A stretch of 64,000 nt of DNA from Trichosporon coremiiforme (GCA_039545355.1 BCJJ01000007.1:1-64000), one strand, 5' to 3'. Numbered from the stretch's first letter, positions 1-10,673 are shown. The notes: generated by a model from the letters alone, not told the origin. Made by a program: numbers and translations.

Positions 1-17
1 AACCCCCTAACCCCTAA
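1..17. repeat. telomere-like repeat remnant at contig end
   Basis: The first 17 bases are one CCCCCTAA unit and one CCCCTAA unit preceded by AA. Cryptococcus telomeres are TTAGGGGG repeats on the other strand, so this fits the inner edge of a telomere and places the window start at a chromosome or contig end. Only two units are visible, so chance cannot be excluded. Confidence 0.55.
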
Positions 18-163
18 AAACGGAATGCTCCTTTGCAGGTCACACCCAACTTATCGCTCAGCCCCAGCCGATACGAGCCACGAGTGCTGCTCTTGCCTGC
101 TGGACTCTCGCCTGCCGCTTGTAACCAACTACCGTTGACTCAAGACATTTGGTGCATCACCCA

Positions 164-1720
164 TTACACAGCTTGCAGGCGCAGCGGGCAGCTGGGCTTG
201 TTGTCAACGTACGGGCGGCTGGTGATGCCATTGCGGTGCTCGACGGGGCACACGCGCTCAACTCGCCAGTTGCGCATAATTACATACAGCAGCGCCTTCA
301 TCTCGGCGAGCGCGAACCGGAACCCGATGCAGTTACGCGACCCATGCGAGAAGCTGAGGACGTTGCCCCACGCGGACGGGATCTGCTTGGCGGGCGTGTT
401 GGGGCGGTCGAAGCGGTCCGGGTTGAACTCTTCGGCGTCGAGCCCCCACACGTCCTTGTCGCGGTTGGCGCAGATGACGGAGAGGTTGAGCACCTCGCCC
501 TTCTTCAGCGGTAGCGAGGTGACGACGCGGCCGTCCTTGAGCGTCACGGGCTCTGACAGGGGGATCTCCTGGTCGACCGCGAGCTCGCGCTGCGTGGAGG
601 CAACGGGAGGGTAGACGCGGAGAATCTCTCGCACCACGTTGCCTAGCAGAGGGCAAGCATCCAGTTGCTCAAAGGTCGGCTGTTCAGGCAGCTCTGAGAG
701 CTCGTCGTGGAGGCGTGTCTGAAGTGACGGACTGTCTGCGAGATGGTACAGGGTCCAGCTGAGCGACGTCGACACCGTCTCGTGGCCGGCAAACAGAATC
801 GTCGTGATTTGTTCAATGATCTGCTGTTCGGAGAGCTGCTTGGACGCCGACTCGTTCAAATTTGACTTGACAAGCAGAGCCAGCAGGTCCTTGTCCCGCT
901 TCTGCCCGGCCTGGGCAATCATCCGCTTCCCCTTGGCCTCCACGACCGCCCTCGACTTTTTGATCATGCGCATCATGGCGGACGGGATGATTTGCAGCTG
1001 GGTGATGATGACCTGCAGCATGCCAAACTTGCCCATGTCGGCCGTGAGAGCTCCAATTAGGAAGGTGTACGCCTGGCCGAGGCGGTTCGAAGGGTCGCCC
1101 AGCTGGTCTTGCCCGAGGCCCGTGGTGCCAAAGATGTCGAGGGTTGTGCGCGACAGCTCGCTGAGCATGTCAACCTCGTTGTTCTCCTTGACCTTATCCT
1201 GCAAGCGTTCCTGAAGCCTGTACGCCTCTCCCAGGAACTCGGAGAACAGGCTGCGGATGACGGAAGGAGTGAATGCCGGGGCGATGATGCGTCGGAGCTG
1301 CTTGTGAAAGTCGTCGTCGGCCGAGAGCAGCCCCCTTCCGAACAGATTGTCCAGCATCGTGATCATGCCCTTGGTCTTCTTGTACGTGTCCGGGTGGGAG
1401 TAGACGTCGGAGACAATGTAGGGATCGGCAAGGTAGATCATCGGGATGCCGAGTGCGAACGGATACTTGAAGATCTTACCGTAGCGCTCGACATGGCGCA
1501 TGTGCGGCGCATGGTCCTTCTGCCAAAAGTCGATGAAGAAGCGGCCGGTTAGGAAGGACGGTGAGGGAGGACCATCGAGCTGATGGGCAAACCACTGGCG
1601 CGACTTGACGGCCGGGAAGAAGATGTAGAGCAGCCAGGCGACGAACACGCCTGCGATGGCGTACGCAAGGTTCATGATGTCGGCGAAGGCTGGGTCCAGT
1701 CGCAGAGGACGCGTAGACAC
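164..1720 (-). CDS. cytochrome P450 monooxygenase
   Basis: Single-exon 518-residue protein of normal P450 length. It has an N-terminal membrane anchor at about residues 17-36, the I-helix oxygen-binding motif AGHETVS at 311-317, the K-helix ExxR motif EILR at 365-368, and the haem-binding segment FSHGSRNCIG with the axial Cys at 464. It should be an ER-anchored haem-thiolate monooxygenase that needs a CPR partner. The substrate cannot be read from the sequence. The position next to the contig end, outside the housekeeping block, suggests an accessory, secondary-metabolism or detoxification P450. No frame damage is seen. Confidence 0.95.
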   Translation of the reverse strand: MSTRPLRLDPAFADIMNLAYAIAGVFVAWLLYIFFPAVKSRQWFAHQLDGPPSPSFLTGRFFIDFWQKDHAPHMRHVERYGKIFKYPFALGIPMIYLADPYIVSDVYSHPDTYKKTKGMITMLDNLFGRGLLSADDDFHKQLRRIIAPAFTPSVIRSLFSEFLGEAYRLQERLQDKVKENNEVDMLSELSRTTLDIFGTTGLGQDQLGDPSNRLGQAYTFLIGALTADMGKFGMLQVIITQLQIIPSAMMRMIKKSRAVVEAKGKRMIAQAGQKRDKDLLALLVKSNLNESASKQLSEQQIIEQITTILFAGHETVSTSLSWTLYHLADSPSLQTRLHDELSELPEQPTFEQLDACPLLGNVVREILRVYPPVASTQRELAVDQEIPLSEPVTLKDGRVVTSLPLKKGEVLNLSVICANRDKDVWGLDAEEFNPDRFDRPNTPAKQIPSAWGNVLSFSHGSRNCIGFRFALAEMKALLYVIMRNWRVERVCPVEHRNGITSRPYVDNKPSCPLRLQAV

Positions 1721-2292
1721 TCGGCGCTCGGGGGAGTTGACGCTTCACCCGCGAGAGGTGCTTGGTGGAACGGGAACCGCAACAGTGTCGATCCAGGAGC
1801 ACTCCAGAGGCCGTTGCAGAGGTGGAGGGAGCCCCAGTGTAGCAACAGGTTGGCGATGTCGTCAGAAGCTGTGCCAGACGAAGTGGGCGAACGCTGTCGA
1901 ATGATGAGAGAGTCGTGATGTGATGAAATGGCTGCGTTGCTGACAGACTGCTAGGTGCCGTCGTCGCGGTCTGCGTTCGATATCCGACGCGTGAGAAGCA
2001 TCGCGGACGCCATCATGTGACGATTGCGAATGGGGTTTTCAGTCATTGGGGATTTAACAAAGCAAATGTCACGACGCGCATGACGGTCTCAGTACTGGGC
2101 CAGAGCTTTGAGTTAACCCTACCCAAGGTTGGGCCTTCATAACGCATGGTTGTCTGTGTAACATGGCAATGCATCATGCAACAGGCAGCTACTACCAGGC
2201 GCGTCTGCCGCGGTCACGTGATGAATATGACATCAGTGGTTGACCGCCCATCGCACATGACGCGTCGTGCTCTCTCAACCTCAACATCCACA
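1721..2292. other. divergent intergenic region
   Basis: The region separates the minus-strand P450 from the plus-strand hypothetical gene and probably holds both promoters. A CACGTG E-box (the target of Cbf1-type bHLH factors) lies at 2215-2220, about 75 bases before the chosen start of the downstream gene. No coding sequence is recognised. Confidence 0.5.
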
Positions 2293-3671
2293 ATGAGCGA
2301 CCTCAAGCAACCGCTCGACCAGGAGCCCGCAGCTCCTCCGGTCACCCCACCGACAGCCGAGTACCCCCCGGCCCCCCCCGCAGGATCCGCCGCCGATGCT
2401 CCGGAGGACTCGCGCTGGGTCAAGGCCTATGGCAGCGCGCGCGACCGACTTCCCCCTTCCCTCTCCAGCCGCCTGCCGACGTCAGATGAGGCCAAGGCAT
2501 CCGTCGACTCCCTTTCTGCTCGTTTCGCCTCGTCTTCCGCCGAGCACTCGGAGTCTTTCAAAGCTCGCAAGGCTAAGCTGCGCTCCGACCTCCTCTCCCA
2601 CGGCTACTCTGTGGCGAACGCAACCGAGATTCCCCTCTACATCTCGCTCAACCAGGTCGGACCGCTGATGTACGAGGCTGTCGAGCCGAACGGTGTCTTT
2701 GAGCGACGCGCGCCTGGTCTGTTCTTCCTACTCGAGGTCCGTGCATCCGGCGATGCGTACACGCCCTGGTCTGTCGCCTGGCCGATCCTGGCTGTCACCG
2801 GCCCGGCTGTCGCGCTCACGTCCCTCCTCGCCATCCCCTTCGCTGCGGCCGTCACCGGCAGTGCGGCACTGGCTGGCATGAGCACCGCCGTCATGTCGGG
2901 CATCGCCTCCGCGTCCTCTGCCGTCACTGCGGCCGGAACAACGGTACGCCCACCTCCACTTTCTGTGCTGATGTGAGATTGCGACAACTGCTGCGCGAGT
3001 CGCCCTTCTCCCTGGAGGCAAGAAGCTGCACGGCAAACTCGTCAGTGCTGCGAACAGCCATATCGCTTCGCTTAAGGACAAGGGCACACAGGAGGTCCTG
3101 CGCTACGTCACTGTCGCTGTCGCCGCGGTTAAGAGCAAGCTGCACAAGGACGGAAAGGAGCACCTCGCGACCGAGAAGGAGGAGGTCGCGGCGGAGGAGC
3201 CGGCCAAGGTCATCGCCGAGATCGATGTTACGGGCTACCCTCTCGAGAAGGTGCTGACCTGCAAGACTGGGAAGCGCAAGCTCGACTCGGCACTCGAAGC
3301 TGCCTTCAAGAAGCTAGACTTCAAGACGAAGGACTTCCAGCCCAAGACGGACCCGGTGCTCCGCGTTGTCGGCGGACCGAGGCTCGACGAGCGCGGAGGC
3401 AAGACGTTCCTCGTCTTCCACCCGCTGAAGCTAGAGCACATTATCGATCTCAAGGGTGGGTACACTGATTGGGCGAATGCTGATGACAGCCGAGCCGCTG
3501 CCGACGGACGAGAAGCCGCCGACGGCCGAGGAGGAACGCCTTGCCCACGACGCCCGGGTCGTCGACACGTGGGAGGAGGCCTCCGTTACGAGCGAAGACG
3601 CCCCTCTGCACGCTGGGGAGGAGGACGAGAAGAAGCGGAGCTGGCTCGACTCGTGGCGCAAGAAGAAGTAG
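2293..3671 (+). CDS. hypothetical protein with central hydrophobic segment, 3 exons
   Basis: I do not recognise this family. Exons are 2293-2943, 2978-3455 and 3490-3671, with two 34-nt GT-AG introns, giving 436 residues. The start at 2293 has an adenine-rich context; in-frame ATGs at 2221, 2227 and 2257 would add a short Ser/Thr/Arg-rich leader that could be a targeting sequence. The N-terminus is Pro/Ala rich. The middle holds a long Ala/Gly/Val-rich hydrophobic stretch that ends near the first intron. The C-terminal third is Lys/Glu rich and ends RKKK. Membrane association is inferred; no catalytic motif is seen. Confidence 0.75.
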
Positions 3672-3751
3672 CATGGCAGTGTTGTACAATACACGACTTT
3701 ACGATTCCTAGCACTTCACGCTGCTCGTCAGCTGCCACCCTCAAGAACCAC

Positions 3752-4522
3752 TCACGGATAGAATTTGACGTTACTGACGGCCCAGAGATTGGTGCTCGTG
3801 ATGGATATGGAGACCCAGTATTTCGCCCCCGGATCCAGGAGTACGCTGTACACGGGCACATTGAGCTGGCCGATCATCAATTGGATGTCGGCTGGCTGGA
3901 GGTTGGGCATGAAGGTCTCGAAGGCAGGGCTGAGCGGTGGCGGCGGGGAGATGCACACGTCGAAACCGCCAAACGGCGCCGAAGGCACGTCGACGAGGAG
4001 TTCGAGCATGGCCGTCCCAATCGGCACGTCGATGTGCAGCCCTGCGTCTGTGGAGTTGGTGCTGAAGCGGTTGCTGCCCTTGTTCCATTCGCCCGTGGTT
4101 GTGACGCTCGAGGCATTGACGACGTTGACCGGCTCCGTGTCATTGACTGCCCATCTCTCTCCATCACTGATGGCGCGCACCGACTTGAACGTGCAGTTTC
4201 CTTCTGAGATGAGTGTGAACTCGTACCAACCGTACGGCAAGTGGCTGATCTCGGCATATTCGTTCGAGATGTTTGTGGGTATTGCGGGCTGGGACCCGTT
4301 GACGAGGATAGACATCGCGTCCGACTTGGCTGTGAACGTGATGCCCGACCCGGCTACGGCGACGGACACGTTGCCGCCCTGGGCGAACGCGTTCAGGTTG
4401 TTTGTCTCCCAGTCTCCTGCAAAGTCGAGCGTGGGGCTGAGAAACGTAAAGTGCTGCTGGACATCGGAGGCGACGGCGACGCCAGCGGCGACAGCGAGTG
4501 GCAACAACAGGATGACGAGCAT
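3752..4522 (-). CDS. secreted protein of unknown function
   Basis: Single-exon 256-residue protein. The first 19 residues form a typical signal peptide ending Ala-Ser. The rest is rich in Asn, Ser, Thr and Val with many N-x-S/T sequons, few cysteines and alternating polar and hydrophobic residues that suggest beta-sandwich domains. No C-terminal hydrophobic tail is present, so it is probably released or wall-associated. It stands head-to-tail with the cysteine-rich trio on the same strand but shows no similarity to it. The function is unknown. Confidence 0.75.
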   Translation of the reverse strand: MLVILLLPLAVAAGVAVASDVQQHFTFLSPTLDFAGDWETNNLNAFAQGGNVSVAVAGSGITFTAKSDAMSILVNGSQPAIPTNISNEYAEISHLPYGWYEFTLISEGNCTFKSVRAISDGERWAVNDTEPVNVVNASSVTTTGEWNKGSNRFSTNSTDAGLHIDVPIGTAMLELLVDVPSAPFGGFDVCISPPPPLSPAFETFMPNLQPADIQLMIGQLNVPVYSVLLDPGAKYWVSISITSTNLWAVSNVKFYP

Positions 4523-4572
4523 GATGGTGTTTGGTCGGGTGAGGACGTGAGCTTCCGCTCGGAGTGGAGTTC

Positions 4573-4578
4573 ATATAC
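4573..4578 (-). promoter_or_regulatory. TATA-like element
   Basis: TATATG on the minus strand lies about 50 bases upstream of the start codon at 4522. The spacing matches TATA elements before other minus-strand genes in this window. Confidence 0.35.
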
Positions 4579-4663
4579 CGGGAATGCTCGGATCCGATGT
4601 TGCTGCGCCGACATCACGCGTCGTGCGGAGCGGAATGCAAGTTGCTGCGCATCAACGTCTTGG

Positions 4664-5493
4664 CTACAACAGCACGGCCAGCAGCGCAGCGAGAGCCAGC
4701 ATGCCGATGTTGGCAACCGGGAAGTCCGCTCCCGCGGGGAGTGCGACGTAGCGCTGCTTGTTGCACACGACCCAAGTGTGCTGCACCAAGCACGAGTTGA
4801 ACCTGCTCTCCTGCTCAGGCTCGGACTTGGCGCAATCGAAAGCTGCGTAGCGCCCGGGATCGTCCTCCTGCGACTTGTAGGCGCGCTGGCCCAGGATGAG
4901 TCTGTAGTAGGTCGGTCGCCCCCCTGCCTGTTCGCAGCAGGTGTCAACGTAGCGCCACCTGTTGGTGTCTCCCACAGCCCCACACGTGAAGAAGCTGCTG
5001 TTCGTGCCTGGCAGCATCTCGTGCTGCGTGTCGTTCGTCCTCCACGCCAGAAACTCCTCAAACGGCCGGCAGCGACTGACGTTGCCGCCGAGCTCATGGG
5101 TGCAGGTCATCCAGAAGTTGACGTTTGCCGAAATGTTGCGCATCCGACACTGGATGTAACTTTCTGGGTCCGCGATGCCGATGGACAGCGGGCGGCAGCT
5201 GCGCCCTGCGGTAGCGTTGTTTGTCCCGCAGACTATATCGCTGGTGCCATCGGGAATCGAGTTGTTGTAGAAGTACACTGGGTCGTGTCCGTGCCGCCGT
5301 ACTGCGGCTCCGATGCGTTGATGGGCACAGGGATCGAGGAGTTGCGCAGTTGCTTGGCAGGCGCGGGTAGCGATGCATTCTGCAGGATAGGCTCGGACCA
5401 GTTCATCGGCAGCGGCGGGACGGGGATGCCCATAATGATGCTGAAGAGACTGAAGAGACTGAGAAGGAGAAGACCGGAGAGACTGACATGCAT
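4664..5493 (-). pseudogene. Cys-rich secreted paralogue 1, broken by a single-base frameshift
   Basis: This is the first member of a tandem trio with 5550-6371 and 6672-7466. The start at 5493 opens a signal peptide (MHVSLSGLLLLSL and onward). The frame then shifts near 5281-5292, exactly inside the conserved family motif YGGTxxNPVxFY, and continues in the next frame to the stop at 4664. Adding one base would give 277 whole codons and no gap relative to the paralogues. Downstream come the shared DIVCGT, SIGI, CCEQ and VVCN motifs and a hydrophobic C-terminal tail that resembles a GPI signal. The break may be a real mutation or a missing base in the assembly; no suitable intron spans it. Confidence 0.7.
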
Positions 5494-5549
5494 CAGCAAT
5501 ATGGACTTAAGTGATGGAGCGCATGGAGCGGGAATGTCTTGGCACAATA

Positions 5550-6371
5550 TCACAGCACCGCCGCGAGCCCGGCGGAAGCGAGCAACAACACCAGCCCCGG
5601 TCTCGTGACCCATCCCTCGCTCGGAGCATTCGACGGCGTCGGACCCGACGTCGCCGAGCTGGCACCGGCACTGCTTCCCGCGGAGCTGCTTCCCGTGCTG
5701 ATACCGCCGTTGCCGCCCTCGTCGTCCGGGTTCTCCGTGTTGTTGCACACCGCCCACGTGTACTGCGATATGCAGCTGTTGAACGCCGACTGCTGGTTGC
5801 TGTCGGTCATTAAGCAGTTTGTTGCCGACCATTGGTCTTCTGTTCCTCGCAGGGCACGCCACTGGCTCGACCTGCCCCGGGCCTGCTCGCAACACGTTGC
5901 CGTGTAGTTCCACTGTGAGCTGGGCCCGACGGAAGCGCAGGCGATGGGTTCGATACTCCGCATCCGGCGCAGATCGATGGCCGTGTAGTTCTCCATATAC
6001 GCCAGGAAGTCCTGAAATGGCCAGCACCGCGATTCAATCGAGAAGGCGCCCCCACCAACCGCTGCCGTGCACTGCTTCCAGTAGTCCTCATTCGCGCTGT
6101 TGTTGCGGAAACGGCAGTTAGTCAGCGCCCCCGTATCGAGTATGCCGATGGAGGCGGGACAGCAGCTCCGCCCTGCCGTCCAGTTGCTCGTACCGCAGAC
6201 AATGTCGTCGGCGCCAAGGCTGCGGTTGTAGAAGAACACGGGGTTGTCGGGTGTGCCGCCGTACGGCGTGTCAGAAGTCGGTACGGGGACGGACGTGTTG
6301 ACAACGAGACCGGTGTTGTTATCGGCGGGGTTGTCCCAGGGACTGCCGGGGACTTTGACGGGGATAGACAT
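5550..6371 (-). CDS. Cys-rich paralogue 2 with Ser-rich stalk and hydrophobic C-terminus
   Basis: Single-exon 273-residue protein. It shares YGGTPDNPVFFYN, DIVCGTSNW, SCCPASIGI, RCWPF, CCEQARGR and YTWAVCN with its tandem paralogues. Cysteines are regularly spaced and N-glycosylation sequons are common, which suggests an extracellular disulfide-bonded domain. A Ser/Gly/Ala-rich stalk precedes a C-terminal hydrophobic stretch that resembles a GPI-anchor signal. No signal peptide is visible at the N-terminus (MSIPVKVPG), and a TATA element about 45 bases upstream argues against a missing 5' exon. The function is unknown and I know no named family. Confidence 0.8.
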   Translation of the reverse strand: MSIPVKVPGSPWDNPADNNTGLVVNTSVPVPTSDTPYGGTPDNPVFFYNRSLGADDIVCGTSNWTAGRSCCPASIGILDTGALTNCRFRNNSANEDYWKQCTAAVGGGAFSIESRCWPFQDFLAYMENYTAIDLRRMRSIEPIACASVGPSSQWNYTATCCEQARGRSSQWRALRGTEDQWSATNCLMTDSNQQSAFNSCISQYTWAVCNNTENPDDEGGNGGISTGSSSAGSSAGASSATSGPTPSNAPSEGWVTRPGLVLLLASAGLAAVL

Positions 6372-6414
6372 GGTGCGCGTGATCGGATGACCAGTCCAAG
6401 CGCTTCTGCACCAC

Positions 6415-6421
6415 TTATATA
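6415..6421 (-). promoter_or_regulatory. TATA box
   Basis: TATATAA on the minus strand, about 45 bases upstream of the ATG at 6371. It implies a very short 5' UTR and supports that start. Confidence 0.5.
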
Positions 6422-6671
6422 CTTGCCTGCAAGTCGCGGCACAGATAAGATACGAGAATATGAGATCTAATTTCAGCTGTGGCGAAGGCTGGGTAGTGGC
6501 GATGCAGCTCGATCTCGTGGGGAATTATTGCATTTACTTTCGAGTGCTTCTGTTGCACAGTGTCAAGAAAGAAAGGATCTAGTGTACTTAGGGCGGTGCG
6601 AGGCTGCTGGAGGTACACCTCGCGATACCTTGGATGCTGAGGCTTGGAAGATAGATAGCCACGATCACCAC

Positions 6672-7466
6672 CTAGATGAGCAGCGCGAGGGCGGCAGCAG
6701 CCACGACGACGGAACTGACGCCAGCGGCGCTCGCCCCGCCCACCTCGCGACACACAGCCCAGGTATACTCGTCCATGCATTTCATGAATGCGGTCCAGTC
6801 CTTCTTGTCCTTGAGCTCGCAGTCCATGGCCATGAACGCGCTCCTGTTCGTCTCGACGGTGGCGTCCCCAATGTCGAGATCGGAGAAGTACGCGCCCGGG
6901 TGCCCCAAGACGCGCTCGCAGCAAATGTCGGTGTAATTGTTGCCCATGGTGTAGTTGTTTTTCGAGCTCGCCTGCGCGACGCTGGAGCACCGCTCCACCT
7001 TCTCCTGGCCAAAGTTGAGGTCGGCGTACTTGGCATCAGCGGCGGACTCCATGTACTGCTCGAGCGGCCAGCAGGCGCTGGCGACATCGCCGCCGCCATT
7101 GACACGCGCAATCTCGTGCGTGCAGTTCATCCACCACTGGCTGTTCTCCTCCGTCGCGTGCAGGCGGCAGTTCGCGCCGGCGTTCGGGTCGCCGTTCGGA
7201 ATACCGATCGAGCGCGGACAGCAGACTTGCCGGATGGTCCAGTTGCTCGTGCCGCAGACAATGTCGTTCGAGTCGAGCGACTTGTCCCAGAACCAGTGCG
7301 GGTTCTCCGTCGTGCCGCCGTATGGGTCCGAGTCGTTGTGCTGCGGCAAGGGCTGCAGGTAAGGCGATGTCAGCTGCCCGTTGAAGCTGTATTCCGCGTT
7401 GACGTTCCCTGTGACATAGATGGGGATGCTGGCGCTCGAGTTTGAGTTGGCGGTGGCGTTGGACAT
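6672..7466 (-). CDS. Cys-rich paralogue 3 with hydrophobic C-terminus
   Basis: Single-exon 264-residue protein of the same family as the two genes downstream of it on this strand. It carries YGGTTENPHWFW, DIVCGTSNW, VCCPRSIGIP, ACWPLEQYM, an ICCER motif in the place of CCEQ, and YTWAVC. The C-terminus (ASAAGVSSVVVAAAALALLI) is hydrophobic and GPI-like. The N-terminus is Asn/Ser rich and has no evident signal peptide. Same orientation and spacings of 178 and 300 bases between the three reading regions indicate local tandem duplication, followed by considerable divergence. Confidence 0.8.
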   Translation of the reverse strand: MSNATANSNSSASIPIYVTGNVNAEYSFNGQLTSPYLQPLPQHNDSDPYGGTTENPHWFWDKSLDSNDIVCGTSNWTIRQVCCPRSIGIPNGDPNAGANCRLHATEENSQWWMNCTHEIARVNGGGDVASACWPLEQYMESAADAKYADLNFGQEKVERCSSVAQASSKNNYTMGNNYTDICCERVLGHPGAYFSDLDIGDATVETNRSAFMAMDCELKDKKDWTAFMKCMDEYTWAVCREVGGASAAGVSSVVVAAAALALLI

Positions 7467-7794
7467 GGTGGAGTTGGCAGTTTGGGCAGTCGCGGGATGG
7501 TCAAAGAAGAAAATTCGAGTGCATCGCTAATAAGTGAATAAGTGTAGCGCATCATTGCTCTGTACTTTCTGGAGACTGCGCAGGTCACCGAGCTGTCGGC
7601 GTCACTGCTCCCCCACAACTCGGCATCATCACCGAGGTCGCGCGGACCTGTTACGTAGGTGGGTTGTAGCGCGGGGTGGAGCGCGCCTGACTTCGCGGCA
7701 ACGGTAACTTTGAGGCACGGTGCATCCGCTGTCGCACAAAGACAAAGCTTACATTACTCTTCAGACTATTCACAGGCTACTTTAACTCTTGCAC

Positions 7795-10673
7795 TCATCT
7801 CTTCTCGCGCAGGACAAAGAACACAGTGACAATGAGCATGATGCCGAATCCTGCGATCCAACCGAACAGCACGAGCACGTTGCGGTAGTAGTTGCCGACG
7901 TTGAAGCCGAAGAGCGTCTCCATGATGAGGGTCGCGGCAACGTCGAGGGACACTCCGTTGAGGACGTCCTTGATGTGCAGACCGGAGCCGACCTCGTTGA
8001 TGACAATGGCCTCGAGCGCATAGTTGAGCGGCGCAAGGTAGTGCAGCCACCCGAGCACGGCCGGAATCTTGGCAATGTTGATGAAGAAGCCGGCGTAGGT
8101 CATGTTGAACAGGTTCCAGAGCGACGATAGCAGGATCGCGATCGAGGGGTGCTCGAACAGTGCACCGAGCAGGAAGTTGTACAGCGTCATTGACAGCGTG
8201 TACAGGATCAGGATGAGGAGGAACTTGAAGAAGCGCGCGGCGCTCAGCGCGAGCCCGACCATAAAGTAGATGATGATACCAAGAACAATGGTCGGGACGA
8301 GGCGGAGCGGGATCACATCGAAAATGACACGCGCGAGGAGCCATGCCTGCGGCGAGTAGAAGCCGCTTCCGCGTTCGCGGAGGAACAGGGGACGGATGTC
8401 CACAATGTTGTACAGCGCACTGAGCGACGAGAAGGCAATGAGTGTGCCGAGGAAGAAGAGGGAGCCGACACGGTTCTGGAATCCCGCGATGGTGAGGTCG
8501 ACCTTGAAGTAGAGACCGCCGGCAAAGAGACCGACGATACTGAAGAGAAGGAAGTGGGCGACGAAGAGCGTCTTGTCGCGCTTCAGGTTACGCCACTCGC
8601 GCGAGCTCAGCACTTCGAGCTGGGTCAGGAACGTGGTCGCACACTTCTGCTTGGCCGGCGCAGTCGAGTTGAGAACAGCCAGGTCGACGACCGAGTCGGA
8701 CGCCTTCTCCATGGGGGACTCGGGCAGCATGTCCGCCGACACCATCGCGTCGGGACCAGAGGGCAGACCGGCAGGTGCCTCACTCGCAATGTCGAGCAGG
8801 TGGTCGGCAATGTTGTAGCCCGGCGGGCACACGTAGCCTTGCTCCGCAAAGAATTCGGCGGGCGTGCTACCACCCGGGCCCATGTACAGCTGCTTGCCGC
8901 GCGAGAGAAGGATGACCTGCGAGAACGAGTGGTACAGAGACGACGACGGCTGGTGGATGGACGCAATGATCGTGGTGCGATTCTCGGGGTCGGTGGTCAA
9001 GCTCTTGAGGAGCGTTACGACGCGCGCAGCAGACACTGAGTCGAGACCAGAGGTGGGCTCGTCCAGAATGAGGACGTCGGGGTTGGCGACGAGCTCGATG
9101 GCAATCGAAACGCGGCGCATCTCACCGCCCGAGATACCGCGTTGAAGTCCGGATCCGACACGAGTGTTGGCAATGTGCTCGAGGTTGAGCTGGCGAAGGA
9201 CAGTGGTCGCGCGGGCAGCCTTGACCGCCTTGGGCACGTTCTCGGGGAGACGGAGGTAGGCAGCGAAGAGGAGCGTCTCCATGACAGTCGAAGTCGGTGA
9301 GAGAACATCACTCTGGTCACAGTAGCCCACCTTGACGGGGCCCCCCTTGAGTGGAACGAGACACGGCCACGGACCTGACCTGACTTGCGCTTGCCGGCGA
9401 GAATGTCGACGAGGGTCGACTTGCCGGCTCCAGAGGGACCGAGGATGGCGCAGAAGCCTCCCGCGGGAAGCTCGCCGCAGACATCGTGCAGCACGACATC
9501 CGGGTTGCCTTGGCCCTCCTCCCCGTGGGGTGAGCCGGGGCGGCTAGTCGGGACGTCGCCGAAACCACGCAGCCAGCCAACGATGCGGTTGTACCACCCG
9601 CGTTTGTTGTAGCCGCGAACCTGGTACCCGACGCCAGACCAGGAGACGCTAACGCCGCCAGTCTTGACGAGGTCTCCGGTTGGCTGCTTTCGCGCCTTGC
9701 GACGCTTGGCGAGGCCCCATACGGTGACAATGACGGCGAGCAGCGCAAAGGCGCCGACGACGGCGAGACCGGCAATGACACCGCCGGATAACGACGACTC
9801 GCTGTGCACCTGGTTGATACCGAGGGCCTGGTCGATGACATACTGGTTCACGCACTCGCCCATCTTGCACCCGGTGAGGGGAAGACCCTCGGCGCCGAGC
9901 ATGTTGAGGAACTTTTGCTTGAAGCTGCAGTCGCCTCCGGGCTTGCAGTTGATATCGACGGGGCCTGTCAACGTTTGCTCGTTGAGACCGAGAGAGGACA
10001 CGATCGACGACACTTGGCTGTTGCCGCCGCTCGTGCCGTCGCTTCCGCACATGTCTGTTCCGGGGAAACAGTGACACTTGAGCCCGGGGCAGTGCCAGTT
10101 GCTCGCGCCGTCGACGACTGTCTGGTTGCACTCGGTCAGGTGGCACGCAAACTGCTGCTTGCCGTTGTACCACAGCTGCATGTATCCCTCGCTAGTGCCG
10201 CCAATCTGCTTCGCCTTGGTGTAGGTGCTATCGCCGCCGGGGCTAGTCGAAGAGTTCATGAACCGGGTCAGGGTGACCTTGGTCTCGCCGGGGAACACAC
10301 CCTGTAACATGGGCTGGACAACGTCGCATGTCACCTGTGACGCCGAGTAGATGACAGGCGATGTGTTGCATACGAGGGTTTCGTTCATGCCGGGCATAGG
10401 CATCGCATTGGCGGGGCTCGCGAGCGAATTGAGCGCCGTTTTGCACGCGTCGTCGGACGAGCACACGGTGCAGGTGGGGCCAAGCCAGCCATCGGAGCAC
10501 TGGCCATCGGGCTTGGGGGCGTAGACGTCGCCGCCGCGTGCGGGCTGGGAGCAGTTGGACCCGGTCAGACCGGCGGGGCAGAAGCAGGACCCATCCTTGG
10601 ACTGGCCAAAGTTGTCACATTCCTGGCCGAGTACGAGGGAGAAGAGGGTCGCAGCGGCTATGAGCAGCCGCAT
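7795..10673 (-). CDS. ABCG-family transporter, ADP1-like, with one frame break
   Basis: The protein would be about 959 residues if one base is missing near 9345-9350. The order is: signal peptide (1-16); Cys-rich EGF-like luminal region; one TM at about 299-321; nucleotide-binding domain with Walker A GPSGAGKST at 412-420, signature ISGGE, Walker B LILDEPTS and a switch His in SIHQP; then an ABC2-type membrane domain with several TMs. This order (luminal Cys-rich part, TM, NBD, TMD) is that of yeast ADP1. The frame changes at an AAGGGGGGCCCC run: a seventh G restores codons through VGYCDQSDVL. A 29-nt GTCC...AAG intron would also restore frame but would delete a conserved NBD strand, so I favour a missing base. 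Confidence 0.85.
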
